Assembly: GCA_964017065.1 (NCBI GenBank)
Contig: OZ024785.1
Span: 4,440,588-4,504,587 of the forward strand
DNA from: Haliclona indistincta
Lineage: Eukaryota > Porifera > Demospongiae > Haplosclerida > Chalinidae
Length of the DNA: 64,000 nucleotides
Reading direction: 5' to 3'
Shown: positions 11,753 through 23,419 of the stretch, piece after piece
How the letters are laid out: each line of letters starts with the position of its first letter
Numbering within the stretch: the first letter of the stretch is position 1
The notes under the pieces: generated by a model
Databases searched by the model: none
Seen by the model: the letters and a program-made list of their open reading frames with translations, nothing else
What the model was told of the DNA's origin: nothing
Made by a program: the position numbers and the translations under genes

Positions 11753-14700
11753 ATGTCGTCCATTCACTATGCTGCTCTCTGCTGCATCAGTCTAGCAGTG
11801 ATCTACTCTCAGCAAACTGTCCGTGCTGCATTACCATCGCCGTGCTACGAGAACTCGTCCAGTGGTGAGTTAGCAGTCAGCTGCAACTTGCACGACGAAT
11901 CTAGCCAATGTGCATGCATAAAACTACCATGCATGCTTCTATGTTAATGACCAACACGTACAATTGCTACTTTATTTTTAGTTGCGTGCACTGGAGATTG
12001 CAGTGTTCTGTAGACTGCTACATGCTTAATGCATGGTCACGGCGGGCTGCAATTCTAGCATTATTTTGGCTGCTTCTCAAAGCTTGTTTTTGCATGCAAG
12101 GTTGTCTCCATTATAATAGTCTAGCTGCTGTTGTAATATTGCACAGCTGTAGCGGCGTCTTTGCCCGCTTGCAAGCAGTTTCATTGCTGCTGTAATAGAA
12201 TTCATCGCCCACATCTGTTGCTTTGTGGCTTAGCTTAAAGTGTTGTTTTTCCTTTGTGATATGAGACGTCTGTTGGGAATTGTGTATATGATTTGTTTAC
12301 TGTAAAAGATTCACACCCCCTGCACTGCAGGCATGCTCTCCTCTGCACCTCCAGGTAGCTCTGCTTCTGTGAGCTTAGCTCCTAGACATAGCATGCTGAT
12401 GTTGGCTCTGCATCCATTGTAGCAACATGAATAATTCAATAGATATTATGTTAAATGTTTGATACATGACAACCGATTGTTACCCCTTAATTGCATACCA
12501 TCTAGCAGTTAGGCCTCACATACCTCCCTAGGTGCTGTGTTTGTGATAAACTCAAAAGTCTATTTTCATTTCGTCAGAATAACTGTCGTTCGTGACCTCA
12601 ATTGTGCGTCTGTGCATGACTACTCACCACCATTATCAATACTTTGCTGTTTTCGTAAGAACATAATGACATGTGTGAATGCACACTTGAGTGAGTTCCA
12701 TTATTTTTGGCGCACCTCTGCTGTTCTTTGTTCTGCGGTTGCCTGTTGTGTCGCTGCAACTGCATCGCTGTCAAGTATTCTTGTCTGATTTCGATGGTAA
12801 CTATGTCACGGACTTGTTCATACCTAATCAAGACAGGCTATTGTGTGTAATTCGAATTTCGAATAATAACAAAGTTAATTTCCAGGTCATGTAGTCGCTA
12901 GGTAATGTTTTGCTTCTTGCACTTTACACTAACAGGGTCTGTCTGTCTTTGTTTGTTTCTTTGTCTCTGACTCTGGTCTGTTTAATGACATGCATTTATT
13001 TAGCACTTAATAAGGTTCTCAATTATCACTTTCTCATGTGAGGTGTCTATTATTTTTGACAAGTGGGTGGTGTACCTCTGCAAAGGCATATCAAATTTTG
13101 AGTCAAGAAACTGTCAGTAGAGAATAAGAAACTTTATGCTCTTCTGATACTGTCTTATCTGTCAGAAACACCTGCTGCCTAGACCATAAAATTTTAGAAT
13201 ACTAGGCTTCCTTAGTAGTGTGAAACTGTACCTACAGGCTTTGTTTAGTTTAGTTAGCTGTCTGTAACGAATGCTTTGATGGTGTTTACTGTATGCTAGT
13301 CTGCCTAATCATGACAAAACTGGAAGCTAGTTCTTGTACTTGTCATAGTCAACAAACTTCAAAGGTTTCAGATTCCAGAAAGCTTTATTTGATCTTGTGA
13401 CCTCTGACCTTGCTTGTTCAGCACCTGTGTTGTCTACCAGCTGCACATGCAAGTTGTGCAATAGAACCAGCTGCATGTTGTCTATCTCACTGTTCTCACA
13501 TCACAATCCTTGGTGGTGGTTAGTGCATTTTCCTGGCTGTGCAGGTGTTTATCAGATTTGCAATGGTGGTCACCACCTGTAGCATAATGTTGACTGTTTG
13601 TTACTGATTTCTCTCACTGATAATTATCACTTCTCTCTCTCCACACACACAGTGCTTGGAATCATCACGTTCCCTCAAGAGGCAATAGTTAGTGTCTTTG
13701 AAGGCAGTATACCAGATCAGGATGCATGGGCATGTGGATCTAGTCCTCTTGGTAAGAGCCGAAGATGGCTCCATAACGAAACATACGCATCAAGACAAGA
13801 AAATATTGCTGGAGGGATTAACAGAATCACTTGGACGCCTACAAATCTGAATGATTCAGGAATATATGAATGTCAAGTTATCGACATCGCTGGCACCACA
13901 GAACAGGATTTGAATGCGACTGTTCTATCATCTTGTACTATCACTCTCACTGTTATAAGTAAGTGACAATGTATGTGTGTATTATATAGTCACGTGTGAC
14001 TGTGTTATTGCAGGAGTAACGGCCCCTGCTGTGCAGTATGCTGTCTACAACAAGTCCTTCTCACTGCAATGTGACTCCAGTCACGCTGTGCAGAGCCGAG
14101 TCTGGAGAGATAGTCAGAACAAAGTGCACAGCGGTTCATTCGACCCAGCCTCACTGCAGGACGAAGGACAGTACACGTGCCACCTCACTGTCATGGGCAA
14201 GAGCGAGACACTAGGAGCACAACTGCTTGTGATCGGTAAGACATCCTACATTGCGGGCGGGGCCTATTGTGTGAGAGGCGTGGTTTTATCACGTGCGATC
14301 GCGATAAGCGATCGCGCGCGAGTGCTCGCATGCGATATGCACGTACACTTGGCTCTCTCTATCTCGTTCCTGCTGCTGCGCTAGGCTGATATGGAGGTAT
14401 TTTCCTTTCTAGTTAACTTATTAGAACGTTGATCTAATGCTTACAGCTGTCTATATATTCGTTCCCGCTTGTGCTGTAACCACACCCCTTTTCTCTTATC
14501 CAGTTCCTGCTCGAATCTCTCCCCAACCTGCCTCTACTGTCGAGGTGACTGGTCCCGATGGAGTCCTCTCAGTCACTGTTCGTACAGACCAGCCTGGCTC
14601 CATCAGGGTCACCTGGTATCGTGCCAACCAACCCGTCATGACAGAGAACGTGACAACCACAGTTGAGGGTGATATGAGCAACACTTCCACCCTAGGCTTT

Positions 14701-14924
14701 TCCCGTAGGAACGAGAGTGGGGAGTATCGTGTGATAGTCGGCGAGAGCAGGCTACCAGATGTGTTGGATGAGCTGCCCGAGGATGTGGTTTCCATGGCGA
14801 CGCATAACGTAGCCTTCACCGTCGTTGTGAAAGGTGAGCTAAAGTATCATGTGTCTATTGTTATAGTAAACTTACCAATATGATATTTCTTGCTATAGTA
14901 AATACTCCAAAACGATATGATACA

Positions 14925-15018
<94 letters not shown>

Positions 15019-17465
15019 CTCTCCCTCTCTCTCCCTCTCTCTCTCCCCCCCTCTCTCCCCCCCTCTCTCTCTCTCTGCCTCTAGTTCCACCTGCTGTGCC
15101 CACCCTATCTCTTCAACCTGATCAAACCACACTAACCGTCTCTTGGGCCCACACTAATAAAATCACTGACGACTATCCCGCCACTCTCACACTCACTCTT
15201 GCTCAACCTGACGGGACCATCCTATTCTCAGATACCGTTGATCCCACTAACTACACTAACCACACCTTCACTCAGCTCATTCCTGCCACTAGCTACAGCG
15301 TTCGTGTCAGTGCATCTAACTCGGACGACACAGTTGATGGTCAACCTATCATCTTTAACACCACAGAGGCTGGTAGGTCTGCAGTAGACTCGTGACACTG
15401 TAGTGTACTGAATAATATACTTGCAACAAGGCTTCTGGTCCTTACTTACTGCAGTATCCAATGTACTTTACGGTGTTTAGTTTAAGTACACAGTTTCATA
15501 CAGTTTGGACTTGGGTCGCTGGGAATTCATCTCCTCTTCGCCTTTATCGAATTACGTGACTACTGTTTTTAATGTTAGAAAAAAAACTTTCGCCTTGGTA
15601 GATTAAAAGAACTTGTGTGTTTGTAGTGGTGTATGGGTAATCTGTTTATGTTAGTACCGTAGTAGATGTGTGTGTATTCTACACAGTACACGGAGTATGC
15701 TTGTCTCTTTCAAAACATCACAAAATTGTTTTATACACTAATCATCTCTCTCTCTCCCTCTCTCTCCCTCCCTCTCTCATCCCTCTCTCCCTCCCCATCC
15801 CTCCCTCTCTCTCTCTCTCCCTCCCTCCCTCTCTCTCTCTCTCTCCCTCTCTCATCCCTCCCTCCCTCCCTCCCTCCCTCCCTCCCTCCCTCCCTCCCTC
15901 TCTCTCTCTCCCTCTCTCCCCCTCTCTCCCCCAGCACCTTCTATAGCTTCATTCACTGCTACAAGGACTAGCCTGAACACGTTCATCTTCTCTGTCACCT
16001 TTAACTATCTCGGTGCTGCTAGCATCAAGACCCTCGCTGTCTCCTACAAACCACTGGGATCCTCCAGCACACCAACCAATGTCGCTGGTATCAAATGGCA
16101 GCTTGACCGTAGCACACTGGTTTGGAATGGTACGGCAACTATCAATGATCCTGCGATACGGACTGTGAGGACTGAATTCAGCGCGGAGGCAGTCAACTCA
16201 GCAGAACTGTCATATGAGCAGCCTTCATTCAATGAGCAACTGTGTAAGTGCTACATGACTATATGTATGCACCTTGCTCAATACACGTGTATGTATTACG
16301 GTAACCTAGGCAATAAAGAAAAAAGCTGGTATATTGACTACTATAATTAGGTCGTGTAATGACTGAGGTCAATTCACCAAAGTATTACATGCAATTTCAC
16401 TTCTCAAAACTGGTTTCTTTGCCTGAAGTCTAAGAACAAAGTGCTACCATAGTATGCAACAGAGAGGTCCAGTAGTAGTCACCAGGGTCATACTTTTTGG
16501 TGATCTTCCATTATTTTTGCCCAAGGCATAGTGACAAAAGCTGCCATTGTACTTGAGTTGCATTGTTTATTGTAGTCTTGGTGCCGGATTTGTTGAGATC
16601 AAAAGCGAATCTAGCTTTGTCATGAGCGTGAATATTGTATGTTTTGGTATTCATGAGTTTTATCATCACGAGGGTTGACCCAGGAGGTGTGGATGAATAC
16701 TGCTGTACTCACTATGTCAGCATTGGTCTGCTTTTGATTATGCTTAGAAAATAGCTGTATAAGCACTCCATATTCAATTCATGACTTGAAGTTGTTAACT
16801 TTAAAATGTCTCTCTCTCTCTCCCTCTCCCTCCCACTCTCTCTCTCCCTCCCACTCTCTCTCCCTTCCTCACACTCTCCCTCCCTCTCTCTCTCTCCCTC
16901 TCTCCCTCTTTCTCATCTCTCTCTCTCTCCCTCCCTCTCTCTCTCTGTAGTTCCTCTCTCTTCCCCACCACAAGTCACGTTTGAAATGATCAACTTCACC
17001 GCAGCTTCCCTCCTTGTTCGTCTCCCCATGATGGGCACGCCCCCTATCCTAACTCTAACCGTCACTGTCACACACCCAACCACCTCCAACACACAGACGG
17101 AGACGTTGACTGGTCCTTACAATAACGGAGACATCCTGTCAGTTCAATTTAACAAGCTGCTGAGTGGAGTGAACTACACAGTGATGGCTGTAGCTACTAA
17201 TCTGTTGGGATCAAGTAACATCAGCACTGGGATGTGGTTTATTACAGGTGAGGTTAATTCATAATTGCGTGATAATTTCATCATTGGGCGTGACATGCAC
17301 TTTCTGCCTGTGTTTTGGTACTGTTGGTTACTGTTGTCTGTTTCTCTCTATGTTGCTCTCATCTTGATGGTTGCTAGTGGCAACAAGTCCTACAAGTGAG
17401 TATTTCATGCTTGATTAGAAAAATCAAGTGTAATCGTTGTTTCTCCTTTTCCTCCTTTCTCATCT

Positions 17466-17526
<61 letters not shown>

Positions 17527-18349
17527 CTCACAGTGTCTCCTGTTTCTCACACACCTATCTGGGTCATAATTCTCAGCTCAATTCTGCCGGCTGTGGTGAT
17601 CATGGCTCTGGTCATCACCACTTGCCTCTTTTTTGTTTGTTTCAAGAAGTTCAGAGTGAGAAGAAAAGAGTACCGCATCACTCCTAAAGGATTTAACTGT
17701 AAGACAGCAGCACATTAATAATGTATCTGGCATGTGTGTTTTATTCAATGCAATTTTGCTTATGTTATTTTCTTTAGTTCCAACCAATGCTGCTAAGAAT
17801 CAACTAGATAGCTCTCCCGGAAGGTAAAAAATAACACATTACATCACTATTATGGTTGCATCACAGATTCACAATTCCCATAATGTAATATTGGTGTACT
17901 GTAGTACCAGTGTACCAATGTAGTATGTACCAGTGTACCAATATAGTGTGTACCAGTGTACTGTAGTACCAGTGTACCAATGTAGTGTGTACCCGTGTAC
18001 TGTAGTACCAGTGTACCAGTGTACTGTAGTACCAGTGTACCAGTATACTGTAGTACCAGTGTACTGTAGTACCAGTGTACCAATGTGCTGCACTAGTTGA
18101 CTAGTATTTCTCTCTCTCCACAGCACTCGACGATATTTTGACCACAACCGTCCTCTCACACCTCGCTCACCGTTCACCGACACAGAGCTGTCCACCGTCA
18201 ACATATCGGGTCTGAAGGATTCCGACTCTGAAAGCACCATCAGTCACTCCCCACAATACAAATATAATATCACACCGACCTCTGCTGAGGTGGGCGTCCA
18301 GGGGTTCCTAGGCTCCACCCCTGGGAGTGGCAGTTATGTCTATGTGTGA
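11753..18349 (+). CDS. Gene 4: receptor with three Ig-like and three FN3-like domains
   Basis: Eleven exons (11753-11864, 13653-13958, 14014-14235, 14504-14833, 15085-15372, 15935-16243, 16951-17247, 17378-17395, 17534-17698, 17778-17823, 18124-18349) give 772 aa in one frame. Nearly all extracellular junctions are phase 1, one domain per exon. Signal peptide 1-26. Ig-like domains: 38-139 (DSGIYECQV), 140-213 (DEGQYTCHL) and 214-323 (ESGEYRV, second Cys missing). Three FN3-like domains: 324-419, 420-522 and 523-621. Membrane helix about 636-660, then KKFRVRRKEY. The tail of about 110 aa has several Tyr (EYRI, QYKYNI, SYVYV) but no clear ITIM. Intron 1 is about 1.8 kb with nothing coding seen. 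AATAAA signals follow near 18726. It resembles sponge and other metazoan Ig/FN3 adhesion receptors in general plan; partner unknown. Confidence 0.85.
14931..15077. repeat. (CT)n microsatellite at the acceptor of gene 4 intron 4
   Basis: About 40 CT units followed by CT/CCC variants, ending 7 nt before the CTAG acceptor of exon 15085. It forms the polypyrimidine tract. Confidence 0.95.
15746..15932. repeat. CT/CCCT-rich tract at the acceptor of gene 4 intron 5
   Basis: Imperfect TCTC and TCCC repeats run straight into the CCAG acceptor of exon 15935. Open frames in this tract are low-complexity Ser/Pro/Leu and not coding. Confidence 0.9.
16809..16948. repeat. CT-rich tract at the acceptor of gene 4 intron 6
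   Basis: Imperfect CTCTCC repeats end at the TGTAG acceptor of exon 16951. Confidence 0.9.
17469..17520. repeat. (CT)25 microsatellite near the acceptor of gene 4 intron 8
   Basis: A perfect CT run followed by CACACACTCACAG, the acceptor of the membrane exon at 17534. Confidence 0.95.
17894..18088. repeat. GTACCAGTGTAC minisatellite in gene 4 intron 10
   Basis: Many imperfect copies of TGTACTGTAGTACCAG and TGTACCAATGTAGTATG. Units are themselves near-palindromic (GTAC, CAGTG). The same array, shortened, follows the N gap at 40626-40712. Confidence 0.9.
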
Positions 18350-18559
18350 ATAGTGTTAGAGCATCATCTTATAATAGGGTACGGGCCTCTCTCTCTCCCT
18401 CTCTTCTCTTCAAAATATATTCAAGGATTGCTAGTTATTAAATAGCCGTAACTTCTAGAATAATTATTAGATGTAGCATTATTCAGTTGCTATGATGCTG
18501 TTATCAACTTATCATCTCTTTTCTCTCTTATCTTTCTTTATCCTCTCCCCTCTCTTCAG

Positions 18560-18634
18560 TTTTTAAGTCAGTCTTTGGGTAGCATCACACCTCAGACTCC
18601 TCCTGTTCGTGTTGCTAATGGAACGTTTGTGTAA
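18560..18634 (+). CDS. Possible alternative last exon of gene 4
   Basis: After the acceptor TCTCTTCAG a 24-codon frame runs FLSQSLGSITPQTPPVRVAN and on to a stop. It could follow gene 4 exon 11 spliced in phase 0 at a GT just before its stop. The duplicate at 41182-41256 keeps the same frame with only a synonymous change. Otherwise it is 3' UTR. Confidence 0.35.
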   Translation, partial: FLSQSLGSITPQTPPVRVANGTFV

Positions 18635-20212
18635 CCTACTGACAAACAAACTGTTGATGTTAAATGGCACATTCACAATCACTATTCAAAACTTTATATT
18701 ACATGTTCTATGATTATACTGATAATAATAAATAAATTTGGAAGCAGCTTAATCATATTTGACTGTGAATGCAAACGCCTCATTTTTAAAGGACCTTTGT
18801 AGGCTTGATAATTGCTAAAGCATCACACTGACAGTAAGATCGTGCATCATAAAAGTGATTGTATCAGTGTGAATATTGCAGGTGCGCTTCCTTTCCGCAT
18901 TCAAAGTCACATGATTTCGAAGTAACAATAATTAGGTTAGAAGCTGATTCTGTACCTTATGTTGGGTTAAATCCCTGAGGCGATACACGTGCACGTGGTT
19001 AGAAGATCGCAGACCGGGAGTTAATTACCGGATCCCTGCTCAGTCTGCTGCTACCCGTTTGTAGTTTGCAGGCTAGCTTGAACACTCCAGGCACGCGCAC
19101 GTGACTTTCTCTGCCCGAGTCTTCTTGTGCTCATTGATGAGCTGTTACACTTTCTACTAACAATAATTATTATTATGTTGTGTCTGTGTTGTGTTCTGTT
19201 GTTTGTTGATAATAATAGATTACAACAAGTAGTAAAACACAATTTTAAACAATACAGCAAGACAGCATACAATCATAGTGGCAATAAAACAACTAAATAA
19301 CGCTGCCTCAGTTATTGGTTCGATTCCTTGTTCGTCTGCTGCTGCCTAACTTTGCTATATCTTAATTCATTTATCCTTGCCTTATTTAAAATTCTGCTTT
19401 ATTTCCATCATTATAATTAGATTAATTTTTTTATTAAAACTTTTTTACTTTACTTGTTCCTGTTACTTTTTTGATCTCTAATGCTAAATAATAATTAATT
19501 TTAACAATAATTTTATTTTATTGTCAGATTGGTTTCGCCCTACTATGCTCAGCAATACGTTGTCTTCATGGTTCAAGTTCAACATTAATCCGAGACCTCG
19601 TCCGAGACTAAGCCAACACTAACTTGGATCTCGCCCTTTCTGAGGGTTGGGTTTCCTATTGAACTATTTTCTTTTTTCCAAATCTATTTACGATTATACA
19701 TCCAGTCATATTATATCACTCCTTGTATAATTATCTATTGTCTACACTAGAAAAAATAAAAGTTTAATAACCAGGCACTAGTTACTGCGATCCGGTGATG
19801 TATCATAGGGGACCGAGCTTTCCCCGCGGGTGAGTGGATCTGGGTCTCCGGCTTCTTCCTGGGAAATATCCATATTGGACAGGTTTAACTCAAATAATTA
19901 TACTGGAAAATATGCATGTTATGCATACTGTGGGAAGAAGCAAAGGCACCGCCAGTGGTATGTAATACATTATTCCAGTTACATGTACATTTATTCCACA
20001 GGAAATCTTGTGGAATAACTGGATAGTCCACAGGATTTCCTGTCAAATAATCAAATTAGGCAAAAAGATCACTGATTTATAGAGAGAAAAACAGGAAGGG
20101 GTGAGAGTTATAGGTCAACCTCAACAGTAACTTGAACTTTACAGTATGTGCAAGCTGTCCTTATTTATCATAAGACATCAGTGAGCAAGTTGCGGTTGCC
20201 ATGGTACAAGTC

Positions 20213-20252
20213 AGTTACACCATGCCTACCCATGGATAGGCATGGTGTAACT
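20213..20252. repeat. Perfect 40-nt palindrome
   Basis: AGTTACACCATGCC pairs with GGCATGGTGTAACT around a short centre. The copy at 42688-42727 has changes on both arms that leave most pairs as G-U or restored pairs. Function unknown. Confidence 0.6.
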
Positions 20253-20840
20253 AATACATACTCTGTTGGTTTCCTTTGATAGTGGTCTAGGTGAGCATAC
20301 AAATAACTCTTCATGCTGGTATAACATAATCAGTATCTCCATACCATACACATTTTGGGGGCATGCATGCATGCATCTACACATTTTGGGGGCATGCATG
20401 GTTACTGAACAATCTAACAATGTACTGGAGCCGAAAAAGGGTTTGCTCTTTCATAGTCAGTTGGGCATCATGCATAAAATTGTTCTGGAACTTCCATGTA
20501 TGGTGATTGTCTTTGGAAAAAAAACAATAACATCGTAAAACACAAGTTGGTATTACAGCTACTAACTAAAATTATATTAAATTATTATGCATAGATAATT
20601 ATTATAATTATAGGGTGTAGTATTAAATTCATAACCTCTGTATAGATTCATCAATTAATCTATTAATTAGCATTATTGTTATTGAGTCCATCTATGGTTT
20701 CATTGCTGGCTACATGGTCACATTCTATATTTTCGAATTAGAGAAGAAATAGGAAGTTGGAACGTCAATGGACACATGTTGTTTTTGTGAAAGTATGCAT
20801 CCGCTCATAGTTATGCTGTTGTTTGAACTAGGAATTGCAG

Positions 20841-20848
20841 TATAAAAG
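20841..20848 (+). promoter_or_regulatory. TATA box of copy A
   Basis: GCAGTATAAAAG, 97 bp before the ATG. The same motif precedes all six family members. Confidence 0.7.
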
Positions 20849-20944
20849 AAGATATTAAGTTCTGTTGGAAGCAATTCATTTGAGTTTCATAGTTCCACAG
20901 TCAGTATTCAATATCTATAGCCAAAATATTTTTTTTTTACTAAA

Positions 20945-21659
20945 ATGTCTGTCATTGTCAGAGTGATCTTTTTCCTGGTAGTCAGCAGTGTTTCTGTCAT
21001 TCAGTCTGCACCTCATTGCAGTTGTGAAGATTTGAACAATAAACCTTCATCTGCTAAAATAAAAGCATCTTTTGATATAGTAAAAGGGGTATGTTGCAGA
21101 TAATAACACATTGTTTTGAATATTAATTTTCTTGCTCCAAATACACAGCTGCTTTGGCCTTATAACATTGCAGAACCTGAAGTCCCTTCATCGCAAATTG
21201 TTTGTGAAAGGCTTCCTCTTCATCTTTTTGAGCTACATCAAGTTAATGCTATCATCATCAATAGGAGCAACTCTAGCAGTGATTACAAGCGGATGGAAGC
21301 TATTTCTATATTTATCGAAGACAGTCTTTCAAGAACCTGTGAATTGGTACGTAAGCCAACAAATACTCTTACTATGTCATCTTTCACTCTCTTATATTGT
21401 TATATAGGCATCCACTGAATGTAGCAATACTATAGACTGCTCTACATACTCAAATCTATCTGATGACCTCGATGTAAGCACATTCCCCATCGAATCACTG
21501 TTCTGGAAGGTAAAACTCATTGTAGAGACCATCAAATGGAAATTTTTGGGCGTTACAATGAAAACTATTGCTCCTCCATGTCGTCTCTCCTGGATTGACT
21601 GTGTGATGACTGATGCTTATAACGATACTACAATCAGCTCTGTCCAACAACTATTATAA
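20945..21659 (+). CDS. Copy A: small secreted protein, subfamily I
   Basis: Exons 20945-21088, 21149-21346 and 21408-21659, all phase 0, give 197 aa. Residues 1-21 are a signal peptide (MSVIVRVIFF start, VIQS before the mature N-terminus). The mature part has eight Cys: CSC near the N-terminus, VCERL, RTCEL, TECSN, IDCST, PPCRL and IDCVM. Several segments look amphipathic and helical: around SAKIKASFDIV, LHLFELHQVNAIIIN, RMEAISIFIED and ESLFWKVKLIVETIKWKF. N-glycosylation sites are present (NRS). I do not recognise the family. Size, secretion, helices and phase-0 exons resemble four-helix cytokines or growth factors, but this is only a hypothesis. Copy D at 43422 is nearly identical in exons 1 and 2. 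Confidence 0.8.
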
Positions 21660-22119
21660 ACTGTTCTGCTATTAATAATAATTCACTGTTATTAATTTTA
21701 TTTTTTATAATACTATTAAACAATTTTCAGAACAACTGACTATCAATGTTATAATAATACCATTAGGCAATACACGAGAGATGCAAAGAGGAAAGTTATA
21801 ATTTTTTTATCGGCAACTATAATATTGCTGTAGGGAACTTGACTTGCAATAATTATAATGTAAACAAGAGCACAATTGAAAAATAAGTTAGCAAAAGATA
21901 TGAACAATCCATCCAAACATCCCTCATGTATTAGAAGTAATTATACTTCACACATTGCATTTCATTATCTATTATATTCTCTTTCCTTCTGCATTGTGAG
22001 ACTAAATTCAAAGTCACGGACTTCAATGAGTGTATGTGTGTGCATGTACGTAACACCTTGTATCAAGATATTGACTATAAATAATTATTATCAGCTTGAT
22101 CATTGGTTCAGGGTCTATA

Positions 22120-22301
22120 TGCAACCGTCAATGCCCAATTGGACAGCATTGGACATTTTCTACGTCACAACGAGAAAGCATTAGGACTGCAATGCTAATG
22201 ATATTTCACAGTTCTGTAATCATTCACAACTGTAGTAATAATAGTCATCGTGTCACCTTGTGATACAGAAAATGCCCAATGGGGCATATTGACGGTAGCA
22301 T
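22120..22301. repeat. Inverted-repeat MITE kept in the copies' 3' flanks
   Basis: TGCAACCGTCAATGCCCAAT at the left pairs with ATGGGGCATATTGACGGTAGCA at the right. Relatives lie at about 31130-31312, 44575-44770, 50099-50285 and 61575-61755, so it was present before the gene family was duplicated. Confidence 0.55.
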
Positions 22302-22366
22302 GCTCTTAGTCTTAGGTAATGAACTCTTGGTCAGGACAGTGAGAGTGTCAGAGAGATGTGAGTCTT

Positions 22367-22942
22367 TTACAGCTTCATGACTCGGGTAGACGCATGGAGA
22401 GCATTGTCTTGCAGGAATTGATAGTCATAGATATCCCTGTCAGTTGCCTCAACAACACCACAGCAACCTAAGGACTGTAGTAGTGATAAAAGTGACATGC
22501 TTGCTTGCTTGCATACTCACTGAGAGTTTATAATTGACATGTTTCACGTAGTCATAATGCATGATGCCTGAACTGCACAATTGTACATGCTGTGTCATTA
22601 TGCTTGGTAGAATGTCACTTCTATAAAAATAATTATGGTGAAATAGCATTTTCATTGTTCATAACAAGAAAGTGATTACCAGCATTCTCCAGATTTCTCC
22701 AGAACAATACAGCTCATCAACAATAATAAAGCTTTAAATAATCTCCAAGAAAGAATCGTGATCTTTAGCAGTTGCCTTCTTTTAGTACGTACCATACTAT
22801 AAGGTCCAATACAGCAATACAACACTTCACTAGTCACAGAAACACTAAGACCAGGGCTACAAAAGTTGGACTCAGAATATCCTGCTATGATAGAGAAAAC
22901 CCACATAACAAAAAGAAGATGGAAAGATAGATACAGATGCAT
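22367..22942 (-). CDS. Hypothetical secreted protein convergent with copy A
   Basis: Three minus-strand exons (22942-22680, 22572-22521, 22474-22367) with GT-AG borders stay in one frame for 140 aa. The N-terminus (MHLYLSFHLLFVMWVFSIIA) is a clear signal-peptide-like stretch, followed by FCSPG and CCIG. The C-terminal exon contains EATDRDIYDYQFLQ. In the matching flanks of copies D, E, B and F the same exons are recognisable but carry stops or deletions. The gene is unrecognised; it may be live only here, or be a relic whose frame survives by chance. Confidence 0.35.
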
Positions 22943-23020
22943 CTGATGCAATTCAGCAGCCTCTAATCACAATCGCACCCGGCAGAAAGTACAAAATCTC
23001 GTGTACAGACTATAGCAAAA

Positions 23021-23419
23021 GATAATAAAAGATTTCTAACGAAATCAAAAAGACGTGGGGATGAAGAAATATTATGCTACTGGTCCACAATGTACTAACA
23101 AGGAACTAACATGGAATGGTAACACGCGTACGATTGACTTGCTAACAGACCATAGATCCCTACATCAGTGGCTGCTGACTATAGCTAGTTCAGCTAGTTG
23201 CCGTTGACTGACACCAGACATGCATCAAATTGAATTCAGCTTGTGACAAAATATTGATCTTATGTACAGCCAATGATGTAGGATCTATGGTCTGTTAGCA
23301 AGTCTATCGTGTTACCATTCCATGCTAGTTCCGTGTTGGCTTACATTGTGGACCAGTATATAACAGATTTCTTCATCCTTACACCCTTTTGATTTCGTTA
23401 GAAATCTTTTTATTATCTT
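23021..23419. mobile_element. Foldback element, about 400 bp
   Basis: GATAATAAAAGATTTCTAAC at 23021 is matched in reverse complement up to 23419; arms of about 140 nt surround a spacer. Only the left arm is present after copy E (about 50960-51100). Confidence 0.55.

Larger units (their letters stand above)
18060..23150. repeat. Duplicated block X, first copy
   Basis: From the end of the minisatellite in gene 4 intron 10 through copy A and its 3' flank, the sequence recurs nearly unchanged at 40680-45430. From about 22.2 kb onward copy A's flank is closer to that of copy E (50.2-51.1 kb) than to that of copy D. The stretch 18635-20840 holds no gene that I can see. Confidence 0.85.

Noticed and set aside
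14880..15103. Arg/Glu and Ser/Leu repeat proteins on both strands
   Set aside because: Translations of the CT microsatellite in a gene 4 intron.
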